Positions 1 through 12,082 are shown, counted from the stretch's first letter. The stretch: DNA of 64,000 nt from Pyropia haitanensis (GCA_008729055.1 SDUX01000001.1:248001-312000); one strand, 5' to 3'. Notes: generated by a model from the letters alone, not told the origin. A program made the numbers and translations.

Positions 1-262
1 CGTGCGGGGCGGGCGGGCGGGCGGGCGGCGGTGGCGGCGGCGCGGCCTGGGTGGATCCCGGCGCCGATGGGGTGCCCCCCCTCCGCGCGTGGATTCCCCC
101 CCCATGGAACGCACGCCCCGCCCCCCCTCCTCCCCCCCGCCCACCGCACCCCACGCCGGCACCGCCAGTCCCCCCCCCCCCGCCACAACCGCTGCGCCAC
201 CACCGCTGCCGCCCACCGCCACCGCCGCTGCCGACTGCCCCTTTTCCCCCGCGTGCCGCCCC

Positions 263-296
<34 letters not shown>

Positions 297-858
297 ACGG
301 CCGCCAGGGGGGTGGCGCGTCGCGCGATGCGACGCGGGCGCCGGTTGTTGGCGGGCGGGTGGGGGGGGGGGGCGTGGTGGGGGGGGATGCCCATGGTATG
401 TGTACTGCATGATGGGGGGGGGGGCGCCGACCTTACGGCGGGGGGGGGGGGGGGGACGACCACGCCCCATGGTCACCCCACTGGAAGGGTGGGTGGGGGA
501 AGCTGCGCGGGTGGGCGGCGGGGGGGGGGAAAGGCGCGCGTCGCCGCCGCCGCCGTCGGGGCGCGCGCGCCGGCGGCGGCGGCAGTGGCGGTCGCGGCGG
601 CGGGTACTTTACGCGCGCCGCCGCGGCGGCGGCGGCGGCGACGGCGCCGTGGCGGCGTGACGCCCAACGGCCGGCGGCTCGGTACCCCCCGGCGGCGGCC
701 GGCGACCGTCGTTCGTTCCATCCCCCGGGCGCCGTGCGACGGTCTCCCTCTGCACACGGCTCCCCCTGTTCCCGTCCCGCCCCTGTCGTCGAGTGGGCGT
801 GCCGCGGCGGCCGTCCCTCCCGCCCGCCCGCCGCCGCGGCCGCCCCGTGCCCAAGACC
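1..858. other. G+C-rich low-complexity flank, no gene seen
   Basis: This stretch is dominated by GGC/CCG repeats and G or C homopolymers. All six frames stay open for long distances only because stop codons are rare at this composition. The translations are Arg/Pro/Ala/Gly-rich with no recognisable domain. It probably includes the promoter of the Cys-rich gene that starts near 859. Confidence 0.5.
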
Positions 859-1957
859 ATGGCCCCCGCACGACGGCGGCTGGCGCTGGCGACCGCCACC
901 GCCATTGGCAGCGTCGTCGTTGCTGCCGCCGCCGCCGCCGCCGCCGTCGCCGCCGCTGCTGTCCCCGCCGCGGCGGCCACCCCACCGACGGTGGCGGCCC
1001 CGCCGCGGGCGTGTAGCGTCCGCGCGTGTGCCGCGGCGGGCGCCGCCGCGCGGTGCGTCGTGGCGGGTGGCTACGCGATGCGCTGCGCCCGCTACGCGGC
1101 GCGGTCGGGCGTGTGTGCCGCCGCGGCGGCGGCGTGTGGCGGCTGTGCTGATGGCGATCGGGGTGGGGGGGGGGCGGGGGGGGGGGGGGGGGCGGTGCCG
1201 CGCGCAAGGGCGGCGGCTGTGGCGCGTGCCGCGCGTGGGTGGTGGCGTGTGAGCGGCGGTTTGGCGGCGCCGAGCCGCCGTCGCCGCGGTTGCCGCCAGA
1301 GCCGCCAGAGCCGCCGTTGCCGCAGTTGCCGCCGCCGACACCCACGGAGGGGGACAAGGACTGGGCAGCCGCGTCGGACGAGCCGGTGGACGAATCCCCA
1401 GACGGGGCGGACCCCACCGACGACCCACTGGCCGACGGGGCGCCGTCTGACATCCCGCTGGCCGATGGGGAGCCGACCGATGCCCCGCTCGTCCATGGCG
1501 GCGCCACCGACGGCGCGCCCTCACCGGCCGACGCCCACCCCCTGCCGTCCCGCCCCCCCGCCGCGGCGGCACCCACCCGGCCGCCGCCACCATCGCCGGC
1601 CGCCTCCCCTCCCGCCGCCTCGTCCACGGCACCCGCGGCGTCCCGCCCGCCCGCCGCCACCGCCGCCGCCGCCATCGGCGCGTCCCCCCGTTGCCACCCC
1701 CCCCCCCCCCCCCCCCCCCCGGCTCGGCGACTCCCACCACCGCCGCCACCGCGGCTTGCCCCGCTACCTACACCCGCTGCACAACGTCCGCCGACTGCCG
1801 CAGCTGGCGTGGCGTGCGGCTGGCGTGCGTGCGGCCTGGCGGGTGCGTGCCGACGGCGTGCCGCGGGATGGCGCTCGTGGGGGGGGCGTGCGTGCCGGCG
1901 GGCGCGTGTACGCGCGACTGCCGGCGGGAGGGGTACTGCGCGCCGGTGTTTTGTTGA
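859..1957 (+). CDS. Secreted Cys-rich protein, reading frame broken at homopolymers
   Basis: The ATG at 859 opens a basic n-region and an Ala/Val hydrophobic stretch (MAPARRRLALATATAIGSVV then poly-Ala), a convincing signal peptide. A first Cys-containing segment follows (CSVRACAAAGAAARC and onward). The frame changes near the G run at about 1163-1190. A second frame carries a Pro-rich, acidic linker with a repeated theme (DPTDDPLADG, SDIPLADGEP). The frame changes again at the 24-C run at 1697-1720. The last frame gives a dense Cys region (ATYTRCTTSADC, CVRPGGCVPTAC, CTRDCRREGYCAPVFC) ending at TGA 1955-1957. I infer one gene because the three segments are collinear, make sense together, and break only at homopolymers. 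An intron near 1150-1200 is an alternative. No family was recognised; a cell-surface or matrix role is a guess. Confidence 0.45.
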
Positions 1958-3168
1958 GCGGGGAGGGGGGGGGGGGGAGCGCGGGAGCGGCTGGTGTGGG
2001 GAGGTGTCGACCCGGCATGTGAAGGAGCGCGGGCGGCGGGAGGGTGGCCACGCGCTTGGAGAGGCCCGCAGCTGCTTGTTCCTTTTGCCACTGGAGCGGG
2101 CCGTTGTGGGGGGTGCGCCGGGTGCCAACCGTTGGCCCAGCGCCCGCACGGCCATCCCCAACCGCATCGGAGCGCTCTTTTCCTCTCTCCCACCGCCGTC
2201 GCCCCTCCCGTTGGGCTACACATGGACGCCCAACCTCGCCACCACCGTCTGGGAGCGGCGGCAGCAGCAGGCCAATGGCGCTTCCCGGCGTACACGGTGG
2301 CGCCCCCCGTTGGCACCCCCGGCCGCGGCCGCCCCCAGACGGGACCGTTGCCACCGGCGGCGGGCCGCCACCGCCGCCGTGGACCCGACGCGCCCGCCCG
2401 CGCGCAGACGCCACGCCACGCGACGCCGCGCGGCCGCCGCGGCACCCCGCGGCGGCGGCGGCGGCGGCGGCGGGTCGTGGCGACCACCGCCCGGCGGGGC
2501 GGCGTCGATGGGCGGGGCGTGGCGCGCGTCGCCGCCGGCGGCGCGTCGCGACGCGCCGCCCGCCACTGGCGGGCGGCGGCGGGCGCCACGCCCGGCGGCG
2601 GTGCCGTTGCCGCCGCCGCGCGGCGCGGCTCGCCCACCGTGCGCGCGCGCCGTCGACGGCAGCGGGGCCACCGCGGCGGCTCGGCAGGGATACCATGGGG
2701 ATCCTCGCCCCGCGTGTGCCGCCGCGCGCGCGCACGAGGGGGGGATGATGAACCTTTTGCTATATATGCCTGTATCGGTCGGACGGCCAATTACAGTCTT
2801 GCCGTCCACGCCGGGCGGCCCGAGGCGGGCCCGCGGCTGCCGTTTGCGGTCCTCACCAGCGCTGCCGGCGTCAACGCGTCCCCGCCTCGCGTGCCTGCCG
2901 GGCACGCGCGGCGCTGCACTCACGACGCCACCCCATCCCCCATCCACCGCCGTCACGGCCCGTCGTCCCCCCGCCGCGCCGCGTCCCGCCTTCCTCCCCC
3001 TCGTGCCGACGTAGCGGCCGCGGCTCGCCCCCCCGCCCCCCCCCCCCTCCCCCCTACCCTTCCTGGCAGTGTCGTTTGGGAGTGGCGGTCACTCCCGCCA
3101 GCCTTCCCGCCAGCGACCCCCCCTCCCCCCCCCCCCCCTCCCCCCCGCCGGCGGCCGGCCGTCCCCCC
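1958..3168. other. Intergenic, no gene supported
   Basis: Several overlapping open frames exist on both strands, but their translations are low-complexity Arg/Ala/Pro and none has a domain. The one AT-rich island, near 2750-2790, contains CTATATATG at about 2760. It could be the promoter core for the membrane-protein gene downstream, but that gene's 5' end is not certain. Confidence 0.4.
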
Positions 3169-4376
3169 ATGGCGAGGCGGCGCCCCCCCCCCCCTTCCCC
3201 CCCCCCGCGCCGCGGCGCCCGCCGGCGCTCCCCCTCCTCTCCCCCACCGAGGCGCTCGCCGCGTACGCGCTGACGCTAATGTTTGCGGGCGCCCTGTACA
3301 CCCACAGCCGCGACTATGCCGCGGCGGCGGTGCCGGCGCTGGTGGCGGGCAACGTTGCCGCCGCGGTGAGCCTCCTCGCCGCCGTTGCCATCCGTGAGGC
3401 GGAGCGGCCGGGGGAGGGGGGGGGGCACTGGGCACGCGTCGCCGCGCGCGGCGGGCTGGGGGTGGCGGCGGTGCTGACGGCGGCGGTTGGGCTGGTACGT
3501 TTATTTTTTTTGTTGTTTTCGCCGCTCGTACGGGGCGGCTGGTTGACGGGGAGGGGGGGGTGGGGTGGTTTGGTGGGGCGGGGGGGGGGGTGGTGGGAGG
3601 GGTGATGGGGGGAAGCGCAGAGGGGGGGGGGGGGGGGGGAGGCAAGGGCGCCTGCACCCGCGGATGAACATGTGGCGACGTTGCGCACGCGGTGGGGGGG
3701 GGCGGGTGCGGCCGCTACGAGGGGCCGCCGCTGCCGCCGGCGTCGTCGCCGTCGCCGTCGTCGTTGGCCACCACCGCCCGCCGTCGCTGCCTCCATCTCC
3801 CCATGTGCGCGATGGCCGTCTGGCCGCCGGGCCGCCCGCGCTCCTGCTGGGGATGGGTGGCGGCTGGGGGGGGGGGCAGTGCGTGCGCATGACGGACCGG
3901 GTGCGCCCCGCCCCGTGATGGGGAAGAGGCAGGGCGGGCACGGCGCTGTCGGTGGCGGCTGCGGCCCGGACCCGCCCCGCGTTAGCGTCCACGTGTGTCG
4001 GGGACGGCTGCTAACCGCCCGCGTGAGGCGAATCCATTCCCCCCCCCCCCCCGTTCTTGCTTGCCACCCCGCTGTTGTTGCCTTGCCACCCCTCTCGCCG
4101 ACGCACTCGTGACAGGCTGCCGCGGCGGTGCTGGCCGCCGCCGCCGTTGGTCACCCCGCAACGGCGGGCGCCGTGCCGTTTGCGGCGGTGGTGGCGGTCG
4201 CGTCGCTGGCCACGGGCGCCGCGATTGGCGTGCGCGCCGGCCTTGGCCGCCGCCGCCCGGTGCGGACGACAGCAACGACGCCGGCGCCGGTGGCGGCGCC
4301 GCCGACGGTGACGGCGGCGACAGTGGCAGAGGGGGCGGGGGCGGGGGGGGGGATGGCGAGCAAAAAGCGGGAGTAA
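3169..4376 (+). CDS. Small multi-spanning membrane protein, two exons
   Basis: Exon 1 ends at 3494 with codons reading AAVGL, followed by the donor GTACGT. Exon 2 starts at 4116 after GACAG and continues in phase 0 with AAAVLAAAAVGHPATAG. The 621-base intron 3495-4115 joins two pieces of one hydrophobic protein. About four membrane segments are visible: EALAAYALTLMFAGALY, AAVPALVAGNVAAAVSLLAAVA, GLGVAAVLTAAVGL plus its exon 2 continuation, and PFAAVVAVASLATGAAIGV. An Ala/Thr/Pro-rich tail ends MASKKRE. The first exon begins in a Pro/Arg-rich stretch with a C run at 3186-3208. The ATG at 3169 (MARRRPP) is one frame away from the membrane region, so either that run has an indel or the true start lies elsewhere. 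I do not recognise the family; a small organelle-membrane protein is possible but unproven. Confidence 0.5.
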
Positions 4377-5836
4377 CCCATCACGGCTCGTGCCGCCCCT
4401 CCCGTCTGCCCGCGGCGGTGGTGGGCGGTGGTGCAGTGTGTTTCTAAAGGGTCTCGCGGACGGGCGTGTGCTGTTTTTGGGGGGTTGCTTGTCATCGTCT
4501 CAAGGGGGGGGGGGGCGACCCGCCGAGCGGCGGTCGTGGCGCTATACGGGCAGGGGTGGCGCTGCTGTCTGGTCGCGTACCGCCGCGGGGGGAGCGCGAC
4601 GTTGGCGCTCCCCGCCCACCCCAGCGGCATGGCACCGCGGCGGGAGTGCCGACGGCCTCCTCCCCCAGTCGCGTCGCACCCCGCAGACGGTGGCGGCGGC
4701 TGCCGTTGGCGGCTGCCCGCGGTGGTGTGAGGGGCGTGCGCGGCGGCGGCGGTGGCCAAGGGACAGCCGATGGCCGGCGCCATCGGACGCCGCGGGCGGC
4801 GGCCACGGGACGCCGCGTCCGTGGTCGCGCCGCGCGCCGTCGGTCCCCGCTGGGCCCGCCGGCCGCCGACGCGGTGCCTGCCGTGTCGTGGCGTCGCCGC
4901 CATGGCGGCGGCCGCCACGACCGCCTGCTCGCGCGCTGTCCCTGGCGCGGGATGCGGTGCCGGCTGCGGCCGTCCCGGGCGTTGCGCGACCGCCGCGTGA
5001 CCTCTTTGGAGGCTGCGTTGGGAGGTGGCGCCGTCCACCTGCGCACAAGCCGGACGACAGCAGCGGCGGTAGCGGCAGGGGGCGTCCGAAGCTGCCCCCG
5101 CTGGCGACGGCTGCCACCCGGTGGCTCCGCAGTTGTGGTCCCCCGCGCCTTGGCTTGGTCATCCCGTCCCCGCCGGTCGCCCTCTCCCGAGCACAGAGAA
5201 AATGAGCCTGCAGGAGTGTGCTGCGCCGTGCCACCCCATGCCCCATAACCGCCCGCCAGGTCCTACCCCCGGCCCAACATCCGCTAACACGGCCGTTGGG
5301 GGGGGGGGAGGGAGCGGGGGGACGCCTCCCTCTGCGCGCACCGCAATCACCTACACGAGTTTCTGTCCTTCCACCGCTGTGCCCGCGGTCGGTACGCTCA
5401 GACACCAGGCCCACCCGCTACCGCCCGCCGTGCACACCGCCCTCTGCCACCCACACCTCTCCGCTCACGCCCCTCCATGTCACGCCCTTGGCGGGGAGAC
5501 CCCGCGACCGCGTCGGCGACAAACGCCGCACAATGCAGACGGCGGCCGCGCCACGCGGCGGCCAGCCCGCCACGGCGGCGGCGCCCGCACCGCCGCCACC
5601 AGGAGGGGCTTGGCCAGCACCGAGCCGCCACCCCCGCCGCGGCCGCCCCACCCGGCCGTGGCCACCCCGCGCGCGCGGGCCGACAAGACGCGCGCCCCGC
5701 CCCGGCGACGCGGCGCCGCGGCACCACGTCCCGTCGAGGGGCGCGGCGCCAGGGACGGCCGGCGCCTTGGCCGCCTGTCCACTCCCCCCCCCCCGGCGAG
5801 GTACCCCACCCAGCCAGCAGCCTCCCCCCCCCGGGC
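4377..5836. other. Intergenic, no gene supported
   Basis: Long frames on both strands here are Arg/Gly/Ala-rich and carry no motif. No tRNA, transposon end or clear promoter was seen. The segment separates the plus-strand membrane-protein gene from the minus-strand TIM50 gene, so the two transcripts converge here and it should hold both 3' ends. Confidence 0.4.
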
Positions 5837-5926
5837 TCACGACGGCGGCCGCTTGTCCCCCCCCCCCGTCCGCAGGCGCCCCCAGATACTCCCCGACGGC
5901 ACCTCCACCGGCGGCCGCGGCGCGTC

Positions 5927-5957
<31 letters not shown>

Positions 5958-7298
5958 AGGGCAACGAGGCCGCTGAGGCCGCCGCGACGGCCGCCGCCGT
6001 CCGCCCCACCCGCCGCGGCGTCGCCGCCGCCGCCCGCCGCGCCCGCCGCGGCGGCGGCGCCCACCCCCCCGCCCGCGCCGGCGCCGGCGGCGGCCTTGCC
6101 CGCCTCGGCCGCCACAATCACCGGCACGGTCTTGGCCACCGCCTTGACGCCCGCCCGCCACGCGTCCACCTCTGCCGGCGACGTTGGCACCCCCGCCGCC
6201 GCCCGAGCCGCCGCGTCGCCGCCCGCCCCCCCCCCCCCCGCCGCCGCCGCCGGCACCAGCCGCTCACGGACGGCGCGGAGCACCGGCCGCACGTCGGCCA
6301 CGTCCTCCCGCACGAGTGCCTCCAGCAGGGGGATAACGTCGAGGAGGGCGCTGTCCCGACCGCCGCCGCCGCCGCCGCCCGGCTCGTCTGGCGCCCACAG
6401 CGGCAGCGGCAGCCCGTTGGCGGCGTGGTCCCCCCGGAGCTCCTCGGGCGCGACGAGCAGCACCACCACCCGGGACAAGTCCCGGTTGAGCGCGCCCAGG
6501 TCCTTGGTGTGGACGCCGCCCACGTAGCGGGTGTCCCCCCGGTAGAGCCGCGCGCTGATGTGGCCCGCCGGGTCGAGCGCCCCGAGGATGGGGTCCGCGT
6601 AGGTGGACAGGCGGGGCGTGTAGAGGACGAGCTCGTAGAGGGAGGAGAGGTGCGCGAGGAACGCCTCCGCGCCGGGGCGCTTGGCGATCCGCCAGCCGTC
6701 GGCGCGGGACCAGGACGAGTGCACGAGGAGGGCGTCCAGGTCGAGCAGCAGCGTCCGGGGGGGGGGGTGCCGGGCAGGGCGGCGGGGGGGGGGAGCAGCT
6801 CCGCGCGGGATGGCTCGGTGAAGTACCTGCGGGGGGGGGGGGGGGGGGGACGAGAGGAGAAAGCGCTCGATGATCAACGGAAGCGACAGTAGAGGGAGCC
6901 AGCGGCAGCCAGACGCCGGCGGCATGCGCGCAGCGGGTCAGTAGCCACCCCTCAGCGGCGCCAGCGGAAGCCCCCCCACGAAGCCGCCGGGTGCAATCCC
7001 GCCGGCGCACCGCCGCCCCCCCCCCCACAGCCCCAAACCCCCATCAGCACCCCCCATCCCACCACCCACACGCCGTCGGATCGCCTCCCCACCCCCCCAC
7101 CACCGGCCTTCCCCCCCTCCCCTTCCCCCCCCCCAAAACGCACTTGATGCGCCCATCCACCTCCGCCTCCACCCCGTGGACGGCCGCCCAAAACGCCTCC
7201 GGGTCGGCCGTCGCCCAGCCCGCCGCCGCCGCCGCGCCCGACGCGGCCACAAACGCGGTCACCTTGCCCAGCGTGATGGGCCGCCTGCCGCCACCGCC

Positions 7299-7340
<42 letters not shown>

Positions 7341-7768
7341 AGCGGCGGACCCACCGCTGGCCACCCCCGCCGCCGCCGCCGCCGCCGCCGCCCCGCCGCC
7401 GCCGCCGCCGCCGCGGGCGCTACCACCACCCCCACCGCCGCCGCCACCGCCGCCACTGCCGCTGCTGCCACCGCCGCTGCCGTGCTGGGCTACCGCCGGC
7501 CGGCCGGCCGCGCCCGCCGCCGCCGGGTGCACCCCCGGCCCCGGCGGCGGCGGCGGCACCGGCGGTGCCACCGACGGCGCCACCGCCGTGGCTGGGGTGA
7601 TGGGGGGGGCGGGGCGGCCGCCACCGCCGCCGCCGCCGTTGCCGCCGCCGTCGACGCTGCCGCCGACGCGGACGGCAGGCGCCGCGGCTGCCGCCGCGCG
7701 GCGGCGGCGGCGGCGGCGGCGGCGCGGCCGGCGCGGCCGGTGGCGGCGGCGGCCAGCGCAGACGCCAT
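5837..7768 (-). CDS. TIM50: TIM50, mitochondrial presequence receptor of the TIM23 complex
   Basis: TIM50 sits in the mitochondrial inner membrane and passes presequence proteins from TOM to TIM23. The start at 7768 (MASALAAAATGRAGRAAAA) is an Ala/Arg presequence. After a Gly-rich linker comes a membrane segment (GKVTAFVAASGAAAAAGWA) and EAFWAAVHGVEAEVDGRIK. An intron (7143-6827, donor GTGCGT, acceptor GCAG) splits that last Lys codon and exon 2 resumes with YFTEPSRAELLP, as expected for TIM50. The inactive FCP1-like phosphatase domain follows: TLLLDLDALLVHSSW, GWRIAKRPGAEAFLAHLS, DLGALNRDLSRVVVL and VIPLLEALVREDVADVRPVL. The long Gly/Ala tail ends near a TIM50-like C-terminus (GSIWGRLR). Frame jumps occur at a C run near 7600 and at G runs at 6757-6767 and 6784-6793. 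The identification is firm; the exact sequence at those runs is not. Confidence 0.88.
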
Positions 7769-7996
7769 CGGGGGGGAAGGGGGGGGGGGCGCCTCGGCGA
7801 AAGGGGCGGCCGAGTGCGCGGGATGGGCGGGGCGGCGCCGATGGGCTGCCGCGCAGAGCCGCCAGGCGCGGGTGGGGGGGCGCCGTGTGCCGGTGGGGGT
7901 GGCAGACAGGCCAGGAGCGGCGGTCGCGGTCGCCCACGCCGCCGCGCACCGACTCGCCAACAGCCGCTCACAAAAACGTTGGAAAGCGTGTTTGTG

Positions 7997-8015
7997 AAAA
8001 AAAAAAAAAAAAAAA
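7997..8015. promoter_or_regulatory. Poly(dA:dT) tract upstream of TIM50
   Basis: Nineteen consecutive A on the plus strand (T on the TIM50 sense strand) lie about 230 bases upstream of the TIM50 ATG. In a window made of G and C runs, this is the only comparable A/T homopolymer. Poly(dA:dT) tracts disfavour nucleosomes in many eukaryotic promoters. A retroposed poly(A) tail is the alternative, but no retrogene is visible beside it. Confidence 0.3.
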
Positions 8016-9010
8016 CGCGGCCTCCGTCTCTCTCTGGTGCGGGAATTCCTCGTGGAGGCTTCTCTGGCACCCGACGAGGCGCTGCCTCGCACGAGGCGCG
8101 GAGGCGCGAGTCGCACCCGCGTCGTCCTCGAGAACGTCCCTACACCGGCAGGCTGCTCCCCGCCAGCACCCCCGCGAGCACCTGCGCCCCGCCTCGATCG
8201 TGTCGTACCCCACCCCGACGCCGCCTCATTGAGTTGCCCCGCCGCCGCGTCGCACGCGCATTGGGGGATGATCATCGAGGACAACTTGGCCAGGGGGCGC
8301 ACCCGGCCGTGGCGGTGGCGGCAGCGGGCGACCAAAGGTGTGTGAGTGCGTCTGGGGGCGCGGGGAACGCGCGGTGACGACGACGCGGAGGGCGGGGAGG
8401 GGGGACGGCGCGGAGTAGCGGCGCCGGCGAGGTTGGGCGTCGGCGCGACACGCGCCGCGTGGGGCTCTGCTCTTGCTGTCTGGCGGGACGGGGCAGGCGG
8501 CGCGTCGGAGCGGGGCGCGCGGCCACGGCGGTTTGGGCAAGCACGCGGGCGCACGGTGGCGGTGGATGGTGGTGCCCAGGGGGGGCACGCCGGTGTGGCG
8601 GCGCCACTGCTGGCGCCCCGGCGTCTCACAGGCCCCCCCCCACCCGCAGCCGGCGGCGGAGCCGCCAGCGCGCGCGCGCACTGGCCGCCGACGAGCGTAC
8701 CGTGCGGCGGGCCCCCCGCGCGCAGGCGCCGGCCGACGGCCGTCGGCGCACCGCGGGGTCGGCCGCGGCGCTCGTTGCGGCGGCACCGCCGCCGCCGCCG
8801 GCGTCGCAGCCGCCAGCGGGCGGCCGTCCCCGCTCAGCCCGCCCCCGCCACCACGCCTGCGAGCAGGCGCGCCCGGCCGCACGCGGCCGTCCGCGGCGCC
8901 GCCCGTGTCGGCGGCGGCATTGGCCCGCCGCCGCTGTCGTGTGCCGCGACCGCGTGGCGGCAGCGCCACCGCCGTCGGGCGGGCGCTCCCCAAAGGGACA
9001 CCAGTCGCAG

Positions 9011-9110
9011 GCGACGAGCCCATCTCCCCCCTCCCTCCCTCCGGGTCGACTCCCCTCTCGGCGTCGAGCCCATCTCCCCCCTCCGTCCTTCCGGGTTGAC
9101 TCCCGCTCGC
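9011..9110. repeat. Two-copy 50-bp tandem repeat
   Basis: Bases 9011-9060 and 9061-9110 align without gaps over most of their length. They share the core GAGCCCATCTCCCCCCTCC and then CTTCCGGG/CTCCGGG followed by TCGACTCCC or TTGACTCCC. The repeat lies just downstream of the HSP78 coding end. Confidence 0.75.
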
Positions 9111-9128
9111 CAGCCACGCCGCGGCCTC

Positions 9129-10709
9129 TCACCCCCCGCGGCCGCCACCGCCGACGGGGTCGACCAGCGCCCCCCCCCCCCCTCCCCCCCGCCCGGCACG
9201 GGCACCAAGACCAGCCGCTCCTCCTCCTCCCCCTGTGCGGCCGCCAGTCCCCCCCCCCCCCCCCGCCCACCACCTCCACCCGCACACAGTCCCCCGCCGC
9301 GACCTGGCCGCGCAGGAGGAGCTCCGCGAGCGGCCCCAGCACCTCCCGCTCAATCAGCCGCCGCACCGGCCGCGCGCCGTACGCGGCGTCGGTGCCCCGC
9401 CGCGCGACGGTGCCAACGACGGCCGCGTCGGCCGTCCAGTCGAGGCGCAGGCGGGCAGTGGCGGCAACCTGCCGGCCCGCCTCGGCGAGCGCCACCCGCG
9501 CGACGCCGTCCATGTCGGCCGGCCCGAGCGACCGGAACGGGATGACCGCGTCGAAGCGGTTGAGGAGCTCGGGGGAGAAGGCCGCCCGCAGGGCGGGGCC
9601 GACCTTGGCCGCCGCCAGCGCGGGGGGGGTGTCGGGCGGGAGGCTGCCGAGGAGGGCACTGCCCACATTGGACGTGAGGATGACAAGCGTGTGGCAAAAG
9701 TCCACCCGCCGCCCGCCCCCGTCCGTCAGCACCCCGTCGTCCATGAGCTGGAGGAGCACGGACAGCACGGCGGGCGCCGCCTTTTCCGCCTCGTCCAGCA
9801 GGAGCAGCGAGTAGGGGCGGCGGCGGACGGGCTCGGTGAGCTGGCCGCCTTCCCCATAGCCCACGTAGCTCGGGGGCGCGCCGAGCAGCCGCGACACCGT
9901 GTGGCGCTCCCCATACTCGGACAGGTCGATACGCACGAGCGAGCTACCGCTGTCGTCGTAGAGGTAGGACGCGAGCGCCTTGGCGAGGGCGGTCTTGCCC
10001 ACCCCCGTGGGCCCGAGGAAGAGGAAGCACCCCGTCGGCCGCTGCGGCGGCCGCAGCCCCGACCGGGCCAGCCGCACCGCACCCGAGACGGCGGCAAGGG
10101 CGGGATCCTGGCCGACCACCGACTCGCGGAGGGTGGCCTCCATCGTCAGCAGCCGTCGGGAGGCAGACGAGCCCAGCCGCCCGACGGGGATGCCCGTCAG
10201 CCGGGAGACAACGGCCAGCACGTCCGCGTCGGTCACCGCGTCGCCCACCGAGCGCAGCGCGCGGAGGTCGTCGCCCAGCGTCGACGGCAGGCCGGGCACA
10301 CGGCCGCCGCCGTCGCCGCCGCCGCCGCCGCTGCTGTCGCCGTCGCGGGTGCTGCCACCAGAGAGCAGGCCGGCAACGCGCCGCCCCTCCCCAGCGCCGG
10401 CGGCATCCTCCGCCGCGTCCCCACCGTCGGCCGGGGCGCCGCCGTCCCCCTCCCCCCCCCAGACGTGGCGGCCGCCCGAGCCTCCAGGTCGGGGATGATG
10501 CTGTAGGTGAGCTCCGACGCGCGCTCCCACCGGCCATCCCGGGTGGCCGCGGCGAGCTCCGTCCGCGCCGCGTCCAGGTCCGCCTTGGCGGCCTTGACGC
10601 TCGCGCGGGCGGCCGACAGGCGCGTCCACGCCGCCTCGAGCACCGCCTTGCGGTCAAGGACGGCGGCGAGGTCCCGCTCCACGTCGGCCAGCCGCCGGCC
10701 GCCGCCGCC

Positions 10710-10740
<31 letters not shown>

Positions 10741-11284
10741 TCGGCCGCAGCAGCCGCGGCGGCGGCGGTGGCGCGTCGCCCCCCCCCCCCCGCCCCCCCC
10801 CCCCCCCGGCGGCGGCGGCGCCGGCGGCGTCGGCGCCCCCCCTCCCCCCCCCCCGGGCGGCGTCCCCCCGCAGCGCCTCGGCCTCAACGCGCAGCGCGGC
10901 GGCCGCGCGGTCCGCGTCCTCCAGCACCTCTGGCCGCGAGTCGTGGACGAGCCGCAGCCGCGCCGCGGCGGTGTCGACGAGGTCAATCGCCGCGTCAGGC
11001 GCGCGGCGGTCGCGGACGTAGGCCGGCGCCGCCGTCGCGGCGGTGACGAGCGCCGCGTCGCGGATGGGCAGGCCGTGGTGTGCCTCGAGGCGGGGCGCGA
11101 GGCCGCGGAGGATGGCGAGCGTGGCGGCGGGGGACGGCTCGCCAATGTAGACGGGGGTGAAGCGGCGGGCGAGCGCGGCGTCCGCCTCGACATGCCGGCG
11201 GTACTCGGCGGCGGTGGTGGCGCCGAGGAGGGACAACTCCCCGCGTGCGAGGGGGGGTTTGAGCATCTCGGAGAGGGGCATGGC

Positions 11285-11315
<31 letters not shown>

Positions 11316-12082
11316 CCCGACGTCAGCTGGTGGAGCTCGTCGACAAACAGGATGATGGAGCGGGGGGGGGCCGCGGCGAGGTCGGCCAGCAGCGCCTGCA
11401 CCCGCGACTCGTACTCGCCCTTGATGCCCGCGCCCGCGGCCAGGGCGGCCACGTCCAGCGCCAGCACCCGCACGCCGGCCATGGCGCGGGGGGCGTCACC
11501 GGCAGCGAGCCGGGCCGCGAGGCCCTCGGCAATCGCCGTCTGCATGGGGGGACGGCGGGGGGGGGGGGGCGGGGGGTGCCACAGAGCGAACGGGCAACCA
11601 GACGCGGTTCACCGGACGTGCGCACGGGCGCGGCTGGTCAGCAGGCGGGCCTCATCAAAACGGGTGCACCAGTCACCGCAGACGGCAACACTCCCCCCGC
11701 GCCACTCTCCATCGCCCCACTGCTGTCGACACCCGCCGTCTCAGCCTAGCCGCCCCCCCCCCCCCCCCCCTCGCCCCCAAACACGTCGCCAAGCACCGTC
11801 CACCCCCCCACTACCCCCCCCCCCCCCGGCCACCCCCCCCCGAGAAACGGACCTTCCCCGTCCCCGGCTCCCCAATCAGCGCCGGGTTGTTCTTGGTGCG
11901 GCGCCCCAGGATTTGGAGCACCAGCCGCACCTCCTCCTCCCGCCCCACCACCGGGTCCAGCCGCCCCGCCGCCGCGGCGGCGGTCAGGTCCCGGGTGTAG
12001 CGGCGGAGCGCGTCGCCGCGCGGCGCCGCCTGAGCGGACACCCACGGCGGGCGGGCGCCGGGCCAGCCACCGCCACCGCCAT

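Larger units (their letters stand above)
7769..9128. other. Intergenic between TIM50 and HSP78
   Basis: Both neighbours are on the minus strand, so this should contain the HSP78 3' end and the TIM50 promoter. It holds a 19-base A tract (7997-8015) and a 50-bp tandem repeat (9011-9110). The open frames in it have no recognisable domain. Confidence 0.45.

Noticed and set aside
473..2167. 564-codon minus-strand open frame
   Set aside because: Antisense to the 859 Cys-rich gene, with Arg/Gly/Ala/Pro composition expected from stop-poor G+C-rich DNA.
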